From NCBI RefSeq assembly GCF_000208405.1, contig NC_015437.1:124001-188000 (forward strand): 64,000 nucleotides of DNA, given 5' to 3'. This stretch comes from Selenomonas sputigena ATCC 35185. Lineage in GTDB: Bacteria; Bacillota; Negativicutes; Selenomonadales; Selenomonadaceae. Under the pieces are notes generated by a model. The model made no database searches and was not told where the DNA came from. It saw only the letters and a program-made list of their open reading frames with translations. Shown piece by piece: positions 16,694 through 24,733 of this stretch (positions within the stretch are counted from its first letter, which is position 1; each line of letters begins with the position of its first letter). A program made the position numbers and the translations under genes.

Positions 16694-18205
16694 ATGGCAG
16701 AAACGGCATGGGCTGTTCTTCCGCCCGTCATCACCATCGTGCTGGCGCTCGCGACGAAGGAAGTCTATATGTCGCTGATCATCGGCATTTTCTCAGGAGC
16801 TATGCTCTACGCGAATTTCAATGTCCTCGAAGCGATCCTCACGATGTTCGCAGTCATGGAGGCGAAGGTCGGGGCAAATGTCAACATCCTCGTCTTTCTT
16901 GTCATCCTCGGCATCCTCGTCGCCGCCATCACGCGCTCGGGCGCGACGAAGGCTTACGGCGACTGGGCGGTGCGCACGATTCAGGGCAGGCGCAGTGCGC
17001 TCGCGATCACGGCGCTCCTCGGCATCGTCATCTTCATCGACGACTACTTCAACTGCCTGACGGTCGGCACGGTCATGCGCCCCGTGACGGACAAGTTCAA
17101 GATCGCGCGCACGAAGCTCGCCTACATCATCGATGCGACGGCGGCGCCCGTGTGCATCCTCGCGCCCATATCGAGCTGGGCGGCAGCCGTCGGCTCGTCG
17201 CTGCCTGAAGGCAGCAGCATCGACGGGTTCGGCCTCTTCCTGCAGACGATTCCGATCAATCTCTACGCATGGCTGACGCTCATTTTCATGTGCTTCCTCG
17301 TGTGGTCGGAGAAAGATTTTTCCGAGATGGGCGCCTCGATCCGCAAGAATGAGCGAGAGTTCTATGTTCCGCCCGAGTACGCCGATGTCAAGGAGGAGAA
17401 GATCGAGGGCAGGGGCAAGATCTACGATCTCCTGCTTCCCTTAGCAGTGCTCATCGCCGCGTGCATCTACGGCATGCTCTACACGGGCGGCATCCACGAC
17501 GGGCTGAGCGTCGCCGAGGCTTTCGCGAACTGCGATTCGTCGAAGTCGCTCGTGCTCGGCTCCTTCATCGCCTTCGTCTTCACGGGACTCCTCTACCTGC
17601 CGCGCCGTGTCGTTTCCTTCAATGATTTCTGCACGAGCTTCATCCTCGGCTTCAAGGCGATGTCGCCCGCGCTCTTCATCCTGTGCCTCGCGTGGACGCT
17701 CTCGGGCATCTGCAGCGACAAGTACCTCGATCTCGGCGGCTACGTCGGCCAGCTCGTCAGCGCCAATGCGGGCGTCATCACGTTCCTGCCCGTCATCTTC
17801 TTCCTCGTCGGCGCAGGCCTCGCCTTCGCTACGGGAACGTCGTGGGGCACGTTCGGCATCTTGATTCCGATCGCCATCGCCATCGTTGGCACGGACAGCC
17901 CCGTGCTCGCGCTTTGCGTCGCGGCGATCCTCTCGGGCGCTGTCGCAGGCGATCATGCGTCGCCGATTTCCGATACGACGATTCTCGCATCTGCGGGCGC
18001 ACAGTGCCACCATATCGACCATGTATCGACGCAGATTCCCTATGTGCTCGTCGTCGTCAGTGTCTGTGTCGTTGGCTACATCGTCGACGGCCTCACGATG
18101 AACGGCTGGCTGGGACTCGCTGTCGCGTTGGCGATCCTCGCCGTCGTCATGGCCGTTGTCTACTGGAAAGTCCCCGTGCCGCTCAAAGACCGCAGCGCGG
18201 ACTGA
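16694..18205 (+). CDS. nhaC: NhaC-family Na+/H+ antiporter (or related substrate exchanger)
   Basis: 503-aa polytopic membrane protein with about 11-12 helices. Family features include FIDDYFNCLTVG, APISSWAA and, near the C terminus, GDHASPISDTTILASAGA. It exchanges Na+ for protons, or in some relatives moves amino acids with Na+. The ATG follows GGAAGGGA. The gene lies just after the terminator of a long structured RNA, so expression may depend on readthrough. A strong terminator follows. Confidence 0.88.
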   Translation: MAETAWAVLPPVITIVLALATKEVYMSLIIGIFSGAMLYANFNVLEAILTMFAVMEAKVGANVNILVFLVILGILVAAITRSGATKAYGDWAVRTIQGRRSALAITALLGIVIFIDDYFNCLTVGTVMRPVTDKFKIARTKLAYIIDATAAPVCILAPISSWAAAVGSSLPEGSSIDGFGLFLQTIPINLYAWLTLIFMCFLVWSEKDFSEMGASIRKNEREFYVPPEYADVKEEKIEGRGKIYDLLLPLAVLIAACIYGMLYTGGIHDGLSVAEAFANCDSSKSLVLGSFIAFVFTGLLYLPRRVVSFNDFCTSFILGFKAMSPALFILCLAWTLSGICSDKYLDLGGYVGQLVSANAGVITFLPVIFFLVGAGLAFATGTSWGTFGILIPIAIAIVGTDSPVLALCVAAILSGAVAGDHASPISDTTILASAGAQCHHIDHVSTQIPYVLVVVSVCVVGYIVDGLTMNGWLGLAVALAILAVVMAVVYWKVPVPLKDRSAD

Positions 18206-18214
18206 GAAAGCTGC

Positions 18215-18256
18215 AAAGCAAACAGCTGCCGTACGTTTGCGGCAGCTGTTTGCTTT
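18215..18256 (+). terminator. Terminator of nhaC
   Basis: AAAGCAAACAGCTGCC pairs perfectly with GGCAGCTGTTTGCTTT. Confidence 0.8.
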
Positions 18257-18298
18257 ACGGAGTGGAATTCATCCACACTTTTGGAAAGGAAAATATCT

Positions 18299-18961
18299 AT
18301 GCTTGTCTACATGGTCGATCACGGCAAGTACCTCTTGCCCGAAGAAAGTCTCAAGCGCCGCCCCGAAGAGAAGCGCGGCCTTTACGTCAATATCACGAAC
18401 GAATGTCCGTGCGCGTGCACCTTCTGCCTGCGCACGATGAAGGATATGCCCGAGGACATGAGCCTGTGGCTCGGCGGCAAAGAGCCGACGGTCGAAGAGC
18501 TCAAAGCGGCTCTCCTCGCTGCGCCTTGGGACTATGTGAAGGAAGTCGTCTTCTGCGGCTTCGGCGAGCCGACGATGCGCCTTGCCGACCTCATCGAACT
18601 GCTGCGCTTCGTCAAGGAGCAGCATCCCGCCTTGCCGACGCGCGTCAATACGAACGGCCTCTCGGATCTCGTTTACGGCCGTGACACGGCGGCGGACTTC
18701 GCGGGCGGCATCCTTGATACCGTTTCCATCAGCCTCAACGCGTCGAATGCCGAGCGCTATCTGGCGCTGACGAGAAGCGAGTTCGGCATCGAATCCTTCG
18801 AAGCGATGCTCGCTTTCGCTGAGAAGATGAAGGCTTATGCGGGGCATGTCGTCCTGACGATCGTCGAGAAGGTCGAGGGCGCGGAAGAAATCGCAAAGTG
18901 CCGCGCACTGTGTGAGGCGCGGGGGCTTGATTTGCGCGTGCGCACGTATGAGGGAAGCTGA
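18299..18961 (+). CDS. Radical SAM protein, TatD-associated type
   Basis: 220 aa. The cluster motif CACTFC plus the preceding Cys gives CxxxCxxC (NECPCACTFC), followed by CGFGEPT, the SAM-binding glycine motif, and RVNTNG. It resembles the short radical SAM family found beside tatD genes, but no tatD is next to it here. The substrate is unknown. The ATG at 18299 has GGAAAGGA at good spacing; a TTG 18 bases earlier is less likely. Confidence 0.85.
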   Translation: MLVYMVDHGKYLLPEESLKRRPEEKRGLYVNITNECPCACTFCLRTMKDMPEDMSLWLGGKEPTVEELKAALLAAPWDYVKEVVFCGFGEPTMRLADLIELLRFVKEQHPALPTRVNTNGLSDLVYGRDTAADFAGGILDTVSISLNASNAERYLALTRSEFGIESFEAMLAFAEKMKAYAGHVVLTIVEKVEGAEEIAKCRALCEARGLDLRVRTYEGS

Positions 18962-19004
18962 CGAAGGCCGGGTGGTGCGGTATATGTTTTCCGGTGCAGA
19001 CGAT

Positions 19005-19033
19005 TTGACGAATTTCGCATGGTGTCGTATAAT
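19005..19033 (+). promoter_or_regulatory. Promoter of the type I antitoxin RNA
   Basis: TTGACG (19005-19010), 17 bases, TATAAT (19028-19033). It faces the toxin gene. Confidence 0.75.
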
Positions 19034-19039
19034 AAATAT

Positions 19040-19135
19040 AGAAAAGGTGCTGCTGGTAAACGGTCAGCCCCGCAATAAAACTACTAAATAAGATTAGCCG
19101 CCTTTAGCTTAGGGAACTGCGGGCGGCTATTCTTA
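19040..19135 (+). ncRNA. Candidate antisense antitoxin RNA
   Basis: A transcript from the promoter at 19005 would run through AATAAAACTACTAAATAAGA and end at the AGCCGCC/GGCGGCT stem (19096-19128). It is convergent with, and antisense to, the 3' end of the toxin mRNA, as in txpA/RatA-type loci. Confidence 0.6.
19096..19128. terminator. Shared bidirectional terminator of the toxin-antitoxin pair
   Basis: AGCCGCC pairs with GGCGGCT across a 19-base loop region. It lies at the 3' ends of both convergent transcripts. Confidence 0.6.
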
Positions 19136-19201
19136 TGCCTTTAACGCAACGACGCAAATCGTCACGAGGAAAACCAACGACAAAAAATCGTACAGTTCCA
19201 T
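19133..19201 (-). CDS. Type I toxin candidate, 22-aa hydrophobic peptide
   Basis: The peptide reads MELYDFLSLVF then LVTICVVALKA: one membrane helix with a charged end, the layout of holin-like/TxpA-Fst type I toxins. The ATG is preceded by GGGGGTG at proper spacing. The ribosome binding site is part of a CCCCC/GGGGG hairpin (about 19210-19224) that could hide it. A TATAAT lies at 19264-19269 on the same strand, about 65 bases upstream. An antisense promoter faces it. Confidence 0.65.
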   Translation of the reverse strand: MELYDFLSLVFLVTICVVALKA

Positions 19202-19345
19202 GGGCAACACCCCCATTCGGGGGCTGAGAATCGACCGCCTACCGCTTGAGCAACACCATATATATTATAGCACAATAAGCAAGGTTACGGCGTTTTCCAT
19301 CACATAAATTTTTCGTTTTCTTCCATGGGGCTTATTGAAACAGCA

Positions 19346-19397
19346 ATAAACCCGCCGCAGGAGTCTCACGGGACTTCTCTCGGCGGGTTTATCTTTT
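19346..19397. terminator. Strong hairpin at the end of candidate ncRNA 2
   Basis: ATAAACCCGCCG pairs with CGGCGGGTTTAT. The plus-strand tail is CTTTT and the minus-strand tail is T-rich but imperfect, so it may act both ways. Confidence 0.7.
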
Positions 19398-19933
19398 GAT
19401 CGTCATATACCCTTTTTCCTTCGTATTCAATTGTCTTGCATGGCGCTCCGCGATGAAGCCTCCATGCTGTATGAAGCGGTTCGATCGAACGGTTGTGATG
19501 GAATATCACAGCTTGATGCATCACTTGTCATCGTTCAAAATCCCGGGCTCGGCAGGTATCTCGGTTCCGATCTGGGGACTGCGCAATCTACTGAATGACC
19601 CTCGCGTACGCATCGACAAGGTGAAAGTTGCCACGGTCTTCTCCGCGCTGTTTCCGACGTTGTGCCTTTTTCCGCAATGCCTTCGGAACTGCCGGGCCGC
19701 TGCCCGTTCGTCAGTCCGCCGCTGCGGGATTCGTATGCAAAGTGTGCACTTCCTAGCCGGAAACCTTCAGGTGGAGAAGGAAAAGCTTATTCCTCAATAA
19801 ACCTCACACCTTTCGTGTAACCATATTGAGAAGAGCCTGTTTCGGCTGACCGGCACTTGCCCTGCCCGCGGAGTCCGACCTGCATGCAGGCTTGTCCTCG
19901 TCGCTGGCGTTGCCCGTCCTTTCTCCTCTTTAC
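19346..19933 (-). ncRNA. Candidate large structured RNA (about 590 nt), minus strand
   Basis: No believable gene is present. A good minus-strand promoter ends at 19940. Stems on the minus strand include the 12-base palindrome CCTGCATGCAGG, CTCAATA...TATTGAG enclosing TTACAC-GAAAG-GTGTGA, GGACTG...CAGTTCC enclosing CGGGC-AGCG-GCCCG, and TGTGAT-ATTCC-ATCACA. The density of nested stems and the promoter/terminator boundaries argue for a structured RNA. The class is unknown to me. Confidence 0.55.
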
Positions 19934-19939
19934 GGCTTC

Positions 19940-19968
19940 ATTATATCATGCGAGGAGACAAAATACAA
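19940..19968 (-). promoter_or_regulatory. Promoter of candidate ncRNA 2
   Basis: On the minus strand TTGTAT (19968-19963), 17 bases, TATAAT (19945-19940). Confidence 0.7.
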
Positions 19969-20047
19969 TATCGGTTTTGAATTTTCTAAAATATTTTTTG
20001 CAGGAACGGGAAGAAGTCTGTCGTATATAGGAAGCAGGAAAGGGGAA

Positions 20048-20896
20048 ATGATCGTGAAACTCTTGAATTTCTATGCCGAGGACGGCGCCGTGCATATCGG
20101 TGCGAGCGACGGAGAGAAGACTGTCGATGTCAGCGCCGTCGGCTATAGCTGGGGTTGGCAGGAAATCTTTGCCGATTGGGAGAAGATCCGGCCGCAGATC
20201 GAAAGCGTCCTGCAGCACGCGAAGCCTTTGGCGCACGGTCTGCGCTTTGCACCCGCCGTGACGGCGCCGGGCAAGATTCTCTGCGTCGGGCTGAACTACG
20301 CGAGCCACCGTGCGGAGGTTCCCTTCGGGGCGCCCAAATATCCGGCGCTCTTCAGCAAGTTCAATAACGCGCTCAACGCTTCAGGCGGCGAGGTGCTCCT
20401 GCCCACGGGCGCGAAGGAGCTTGACTACGAGGCGGAGCTTGTCGTCATCGTTGGGAAAAAGGTCAAGGATGCATCCGAGGAAGAGGCAGCTGCCGCCATC
20501 TTCGGCTATACGGCGGGCAACGACTTCACGGCGCGGGACTTGCAGCGCCGCACCTCGCAGTGGCTGCTCGGCAAGACGCCCGACGGCTTCGCGCCGCTCG
20601 GCCCCTATATCGTGCCCGCCGCTGAGATCGATGTCTCGCATCTCGCCGTTCGGACGTTCGTCAACGGCGAGATGCGCCAGGACGGGCGGACATCGGACAT
20701 GATCTTCTCGCCCGCTGCCATCGTCCGCTATATCTCGAAGTGCATGACGCTCGATCCCGGCGATGTCATCTTCACGGGCACGCCGCACGGCGTGATCTTC
20801 GGTCTGCCCGAGAAGGAGCGGCGCTGGCTCAAGGCGGGCGACGAGGTCGTCGTGAAGATCGAGGGCATCGGCGAGCTTCGGAATCGAATCGCTTAG
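20048..20896 (+). CDS. Fumarylacetoacetate hydrolase family protein
   Basis: 282 aa. It has a short N-terminal domain, then the FAH fold with GLNYASH, FSKFNNAL, the metal-binding LDYEAELVVIVG (E-x-E) and GNDFTARDLQ, and a late GDVIFTGTPHGV. It resembles the 5-oxopent-3-ene/acylpyruvase (YcgM/FAHD1) branch, acting on C-C or C=O bonds of small dicarboxylic keto acids in the cytoplasm. The substrate cannot be read from sequence. The ATG at 20048 follows GAAAGGGGA. A CCCAAGCGAG/CTCGCTTGGG hairpin (20924-20964) follows the gene. Confidence 0.88.
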   Translation: MIVKLLNFYAEDGAVHIGASDGEKTVDVSAVGYSWGWQEIFADWEKIRPQIESVLQHAKPLAHGLRFAPAVTAPGKILCVGLNYASHRAEVPFGAPKYPALFSKFNNALNASGGEVLLPTGAKELDYEAELVVIVGKKVKDASEEEAAAAIFGYTAGNDFTARDLQRRTSQWLLGKTPDGFAPLGPYIVPAAEIDVSHLAVRTFVNGEMRQDGRTSDMIFSPAAIVRYISKCMTLDPGDVIFTGTPHGVIFGLPEKERRWLKAGDEVVVKIEGIGELRNRIA

Positions 20897-21047
20897 AAGG
20901 AGCGCCGTTTTATCCTTGCGTCCTCCCAAGCGAGAGGCGAGAGGCGGCATGCGCTCGCTTGGGAACGCGGGCGTGTCAGTGAACTTCGCAATCTGCAATC
21001 GCTTGTCAATGATGCGGATTCGCGCATCTGCAGTGATATGAAAAAGC

Positions 21048-21078
21048 CCCCTCGCCGCATGTATGCGTGCGAGGGGGT
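21048..21078 (-). terminator. Minus-strand terminator whose stem holds the yvrJ ribosome binding site
   Basis: CCCCCTCGC pairs with GCGAGGGGG; on the minus strand it is followed by CTTTTT. On the plus strand the right arm GAGGGGG is the likely ribosome binding site for the gene starting at 21085. Confidence 0.65.
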
Positions 21079-21084
21079 GATGAG

Positions 21085-21225
21085 ATGAACGATCTTCTGG
21101 CGGCGTTCGGCAGCTACGGCTTCCCGATGGCGGTCACGGCTTTTTTGCTCGTGCGCATCGAGGGGAAGCTCGGAGCATTGAACGACAGCGTGCGGGAGCT
21201 TTCGGGCATCATCGCGAAGAAGTGA
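21085..21225 (+). CDS. YvrJ family small membrane protein
   Basis: 46 aa: a hydrophobic N-terminal helix (GSYGFPMAVTAFLLVRIEGK) and an amphipathic tail, exactly the YvrJ pattern (GFP...LLvRiE.kL..L). These are phage- or Firmicute-linked membrane peptides of unknown function. The ATG follows GAGGGGGTG. A perfect terminator starts inside its last codons. Confidence 0.85.
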   Translation: MNDLLAAFGSYGFPMAVTAFLLVRIEGKLGALNDSVRELSGIIAKK

Positions 21226-21250
21226 GGGGAGATCCTCACTTCTTTTTTTT
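21219..21250 (+). terminator. yvrJ terminator overlapping the convergent gene
   Basis: GAAGTGAGG pairs with CCTCACTTC and is followed by eight T. The T tract is read on the other strand as the Lys-rich C terminus of the convergent gene. Confidence 0.9.
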
Positions 21251-21694
21251 GCTGCGCGCTTCCTCGCGGCGCTTCGCCGCCTTCTCCTTCGCCTCGACTT
21301 TTTGCTGCTCCTTTTTCGCGCGTTCCTTGAGCGCGTAGTCGACGCCCATGCTCGCGAGCTTGTGCTTGATCGTCATGATCGGGTGGCGTAGCAGCATGCT
21401 CTTCTGGTTCGCCGTCATGATCTTGCGGAATTCGATGTTCTGACTCTTCGAGAAGCACGGGCTTTCGCAGCGGTCGCAGATCGGCTTCGTGATGCCGTAG
21501 GGACAGCGGTTCATCTTCATCAGCACGGTGGCAAGGAGCGCCGTGCACTTGGGGCACAGCTTGTCGCCCTCCGTGCCGTGCTCCTTGTGACAGTAAACGC
21601 CGAACGTCTTCTTGATGTTCGCCTTTTCCTTTGGAATATTGTTCTTGATTTCCGGCTGCTTCTTCTTGGGCAGGAATCTGGAAAAAATGCTCAT
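21236..21694 (-). CDS. YgbA-like (nitrous oxide-stimulated promoter family) protein
   Basis: 152 aa from the ATG at 21694 (GGGAGATC upstream), beginning MSIFSRFLPKKK. Conserved metal-like cysteines match the YgbA_NO family: YCHKEHG, LCPKCTALL, RCPYG, KPICDRCESPCF, followed by MLLRHPIMTIKHK. In enterobacteria YgbA is linked to nitrosative stress recovery; the molecular role is unknown. The C-terminal ~35 residues are Lys/Glu/Arg-rich and end SKKKK. Confidence 0.82.
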   Translation of the reverse strand: MSIFSRFLPKKKQPEIKNNIPKEKANIKKTFGVYCHKEHGTEGDKLCPKCTALLATVLMKMNRCPYGITKPICDRCESPCFSKSQNIEFRKIMTANQKSMLLRHPIMTIKHKLASMGVDYALKERAKKEQQKVEAKEKAAKRREEARSKKKK

Positions 21695-21818
21695 ATCTGA
21701 TCTCCCTCGCGATTTTGTATAGTAGGTGAATAGAAAAGCGCTTCTTCTTAGTTTAACGGCAACAGGGTGGAAAATCAAGCGATTTGTGCTCTATGCGCTG
21801 ATGTTTGCATCAAACTCC

Positions 21819-21848
21819 TTGAATATGAGGCCGCGTCTGGTATATAAT
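21819..21848 (+). promoter_or_regulatory. Promoter of the degS-like gene
   Basis: TTGAAT, 18 bases, TATAAT (21843-21848). Confidence 0.55.
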
Positions 21849-21889
21849 GAAATGAATATCTTTAGTGGGAAAAGGGGGCGGCGATTTTT

Positions 21890-23167
21890 ATGGAGCAGGA
21901 GAAGAGCGGATCGGAGTTTCCTCGCACTCAGATCGACAAGCTCAGCGCCAAGTCGCTGGATAATATTCTGAAGAGTACGGTCAGCACGATCGAGACGAAT
22001 AAGACGCAGATCTTTGGCATCTATGAGGCGGCGCGCGGCGAGGTCGAGTCGAGCCGGCGCACGCTTGAGGATCTGCGCGAACTCACGCGCCAGACGATCG
22101 AGAAGGTCGATGAGCTTTCGGCAATCGAGCAGCGGGAGAAGAAGAAGCTCGCTGAGACGAGCAGCGATTTCAACAATTATTCCGAGGAGCGCATACGCGA
22201 GCATTACGAGTCGGTCAAGGACATTCAGATCGAGCTGAGCGTGGCGCGGGAAAAGGAGAGCCAGCTTCGTGCGCAGCGCGACGCCTTGGAGCTTCGCCTG
22301 CACGGTTTGAAGGAGATCTTGAAGACGGCGGAGCATCTGGCGATCTGCATCGGCTCGGTCTTGAGCTATCTGAGCGATCAGATCAACGGCGTCGTCTGGC
22401 AGATCGAGGAGGCGCAGAAGAGCAAGTTCATCGGCGCGCAGATCATCAAGGCGCAGGAGGAGGAGCGCTTGCGCGTTTCGCGTGAGCTGCACGACGGCCC
22501 GGCGCAGGACATCGCGAATCTCATCTTTCAGGCGTCGATTATCGAGCGCATGGTCGACCGCGATCCGGAAGAGGCGAAGCGTGGTCTGCAGGAGCTTCGC
22601 CAGCATATTCGCGGCTGTCTGACGGACATGCGCCAGATCATCTTCGACATGCGCCCGATGTCGCTCGACGATCTCGGCCTTGAGCCGGCGCTGCGCCAGC
22701 TGATCAGCAAGATGCGCGAGCGCGGCATGCTTGATGCTTCCATCGCCGTGGAGGGCGAGGAGCAGAAGCTCGCGAAGTATGCCGAGGTCAGCATCTTCCG
22801 CATCGTGCAGGAATCTTTGAACAACGTCAGCCGCCATGCGGGCGTCAAGAAGGCGGAGGTGCGCATTCTCTACACGGCTTCGGCGCTCGCCATCACGGTC
22901 AAGGACGAGGGCAGGGGCTTCGATCCCGATGCAGAAGAGGACGCCGTGCCGAGCGGGGAAGAGCAGTTTGACGACGATCGCGACGTCAACGATCCCATAT
23001 TGAGGAACGCTTACGGCCAGTACGGACTCCTCGGCATGAGGGAGCGCGCCGCCATCATCGGCGCGGAACTCAACATCATCTCGGAGATCGGCAAAGGAAC
23101 GTGCATCCATCTGCGCATGCCGTTCCGCCCGAACGTGCTTGCGCCCGAAAAGGCTGCGAAGAAGTGA
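21890..23167 (+). CDS. degS: DegS-type cytoplasmic sensor histidine kinase
   Basis: 425 aa without membrane segments. Residues ~1-150 are coiled-coil sensor. The HisKA_3 dimerisation domain contains EEERLRVSRELHDGPAQ with the phosphorylated His at about residue 205. The ATPase has the N box (QESLNNVSRHA) and G box (DEGRGFDPD, GLLGMRERA). An acidic insert (EEDAVPSGEEQFDDD) separates the G boxes. In Bacillus it phosphorylates DegU; no degU is adjacent here. Its stop overlaps the GTG start of the next gene. Confidence 0.88.
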   Translation: MEQEKSGSEFPRTQIDKLSAKSLDNILKSTVSTIETNKTQIFGIYEAARGEVESSRRTLEDLRELTRQTIEKVDELSAIEQREKKKLAETSSDFNNYSEERIREHYESVKDIQIELSVAREKESQLRAQRDALELRLHGLKEILKTAEHLAICIGSVLSYLSDQINGVVWQIEEAQKSKFIGAQIIKAQEEERLRVSRELHDGPAQDIANLIFQASIIERMVDRDPEEAKRGLQELRQHIRGCLTDMRQIIFDMRPMSLDDLGLEPALRQLISKMRERGMLDASIAVEGEEQKLAKYAEVSIFRIVQESLNNVSRHAGVKKAEVRILYTASALAITVKDEGRGFDPDAEEDAVPSGEEQFDDDRDVNDPILRNAYGQYGLLGMRERAAIIGAELNIISEIGKGTCIHLRMPFRPNVLAPEKAAKK

Positions 23168-24687
23168 CGGCGGACGAAAGACAAAGACGCGCGCCGCTCG
23201 CCGCCGCCATGTGCGCGTACGGGGAAGAGGGCGCTCTCGCCTTTCATACGCCCGGACACAAGCAGGGACTGGGGGCGCATGCGCTCTTGCGCGAACTTGT
23301 GACGGAAGCAGGCCTTCGAGAAGAGGTTTCTCTGATGGAGGAGCTTGACGATCTGCACGAGCCGACGGGCTGCATCGAGGAGGCGCAGGATCTCGCCGCC
23401 GCGCTCTATGGAGCGGATGCGGCCTTTTTCGCCGTCAACGGCACGACGGGCGCGATCCATGCGATGTTCGTGGCCGCGCTCTCGCCGGGCGATACCGTGC
23501 TTGTGCCGCGCAACGTGCATCGCTCTGTTTTCGGCGGCCTCGTGCTTGCCGACGCGCGTCCCGTCTACATCGAGCCGGTCGTTGACGAGGCGCTTGGCAT
23601 AGCGCACGGGCTTAGTACGGAGGCTGTGCGCGAGGCGTGCCGCCTGCATCCTGAGGCGAAGGCGCTGCTGCTCGTTTCGCCGACGTATTACGGCGTCGCC
23701 TCCGACGTGCGTGCCATCGCCGAGATCGTGCACGAGGCGGGCATGGCGCTCCTCGTCGACGAGGCGCACGGCGCGCATCTCGCGTTCTCTGACGATTTGC
23801 CGGAGTCGGCGATCGCGGCGGGCGCCGATCTCGTCGCGCAGAGCACGCACAAGCTCCTCGGCGCGATGACGCAGGCGTCGCTTCTGCTGCTTCGCGAAGG
23901 GCGCATCGAAAAAGAGCGCGTGCAGCGGGCGATGAGCCTACTGACATCGACGAGCCCGAACTACCTGCTGCTGGCGTCCCTCGACATCGCCCGCCTGCAG
24001 ATGGCAGAAGTGGGCGCGGCACATCTCGCTCGCGCCGTGGGGCTCGCACGGAAACTTAGGCGCGAGGTGAATGCGACGCCCGGACTCTTCTCTTTTGGCG
24101 AAGAGCGCATGGGAGGCGCGGGAGCATTCGCGCTCGACCCGCTGAAGCTCACGGTGACGGTTACGGGACTCGGCCTGACGGGTGCAGAGGCCGCGCATAT
24201 CCTGCGCCATGAGCACAAGATCGAGGCGGAGCTCTTTGACGCACAAAACGTGCTCTTCCTCCTCACCTATGCCGATACGGAAGAAAGCGCGGGAAGGCTT
24301 TTAGCGGCATTGCGCTCTTTGGCGCAGCGCCGGACGGCGCAAGCGGCGACTGCCGCTGCGGCAGCGATCGCGGTGCCCGATGGCGGGAAAGCGCAGGTCG
24401 CCGTGCGCCTTCCCGCCGCGCCTCCCGTGGCAATCCCACCGCGCGAGGCGTTCTATCGCCGCTCTGTCCCTTGCCGCCTGCGCGAGGCGGCGGGGCGCAT
24501 CGCGGCGGAAACCATCGCCTTCTATCCGCCGGGCATCCCTGTGATCTGCACGGGCGAGGTCTTTACGGCGGAGGTCTGCCGCTACATCGAGGCGATGGCG
24601 GCGGCGGGGCTCAAAGTTACGGGCGCGGCGGACGCATCGCTTCGGACGCTGCGCGTGGTCGCGGACGATGCGGAGCAGGAGGAATGA
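23164..24687 (+). CDS. PLP-dependent Orn/Lys/Arg decarboxylase
   Basis: 507 aa from the GTG at 23164, overlapping the kinase stop. Fold type I motifs: FHTPGHKQG, PTGCIEEAQ, NGTTGAIHAM, VDEAHGAH and the PLP lysine in STHKLLGAMTQ. It belongs to the Firmicute arginine/lysine decarboxylase (SpeA/YaaO) branch, making agmatine or cadaverine. Negativicutes use cadaverine as a peptidoglycan constituent, which could be a purpose, but substrate choice is not visible. An Ala-rich linker of ~30 residues precedes the C-terminal domain. Confidence 0.88.
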   Translation: MTADERQRRAPLAAAMCAYGEEGALAFHTPGHKQGLGAHALLRELVTEAGLREEVSLMEELDDLHEPTGCIEEAQDLAAALYGADAAFFAVNGTTGAIHAMFVAALSPGDTVLVPRNVHRSVFGGLVLADARPVYIEPVVDEALGIAHGLSTEAVREACRLHPEAKALLLVSPTYYGVASDVRAIAEIVHEAGMALLVDEAHGAHLAFSDDLPESAIAAGADLVAQSTHKLLGAMTQASLLLLREGRIEKERVQRAMSLLTSTSPNYLLLASLDIARLQMAEVGAAHLARAVGLARKLRREVNATPGLFSFGEERMGGAGAFALDPLKLTVTVTGLGLTGAEAAHILRHEHKIEAELFDAQNVLFLLTYADTEESAGRLLAALRSLAQRRTAQAATAAAAAIAVPDGGKAQVAVRLPAAPPVAIPPREAFYRRSVPCRLREAAGRIAAETIAFYPPGIPVICTGEVFTAEVCRYIEAMAAAGLKVTGAADASLRTLRVVADDAEQEE

Positions 24688-24733
24688 GTGTGCCGCGAGC
24701 TAGGCGTGCTCGCTATAAGGAAAGGGGATTTCT

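Noticed and set aside
16194-16778. Plus-strand open frame running into nhaC
   Set aside because: It crosses the perfect terminator at 16601-16626 and overlaps the nhaC start out of frame; composition is not protein-like.
19096-19128. The AGCCGCC/GGCGGCT stem as an ordinary terminator of the radical SAM gene
   Set aside because: A new promoter (19005-19033) lies between that gene and the stem, and the toxin mRNA also ends there, so a toxin-antitoxin role fits better.
19396-19800. 134-codon plus-strand open frame between the toxin locus and the FAH gene
   Set aside because: No ribosome binding site, odd composition (many Cys/Arg/Ser), and it lies antisense within an interval rich in RNA stems with a good minus-strand promoter.
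23164-24687. DegU-like response regulator expected next to degS
   Set aside because: The following gene is clearly a PLP decarboxylase, so the partner regulator is not here.
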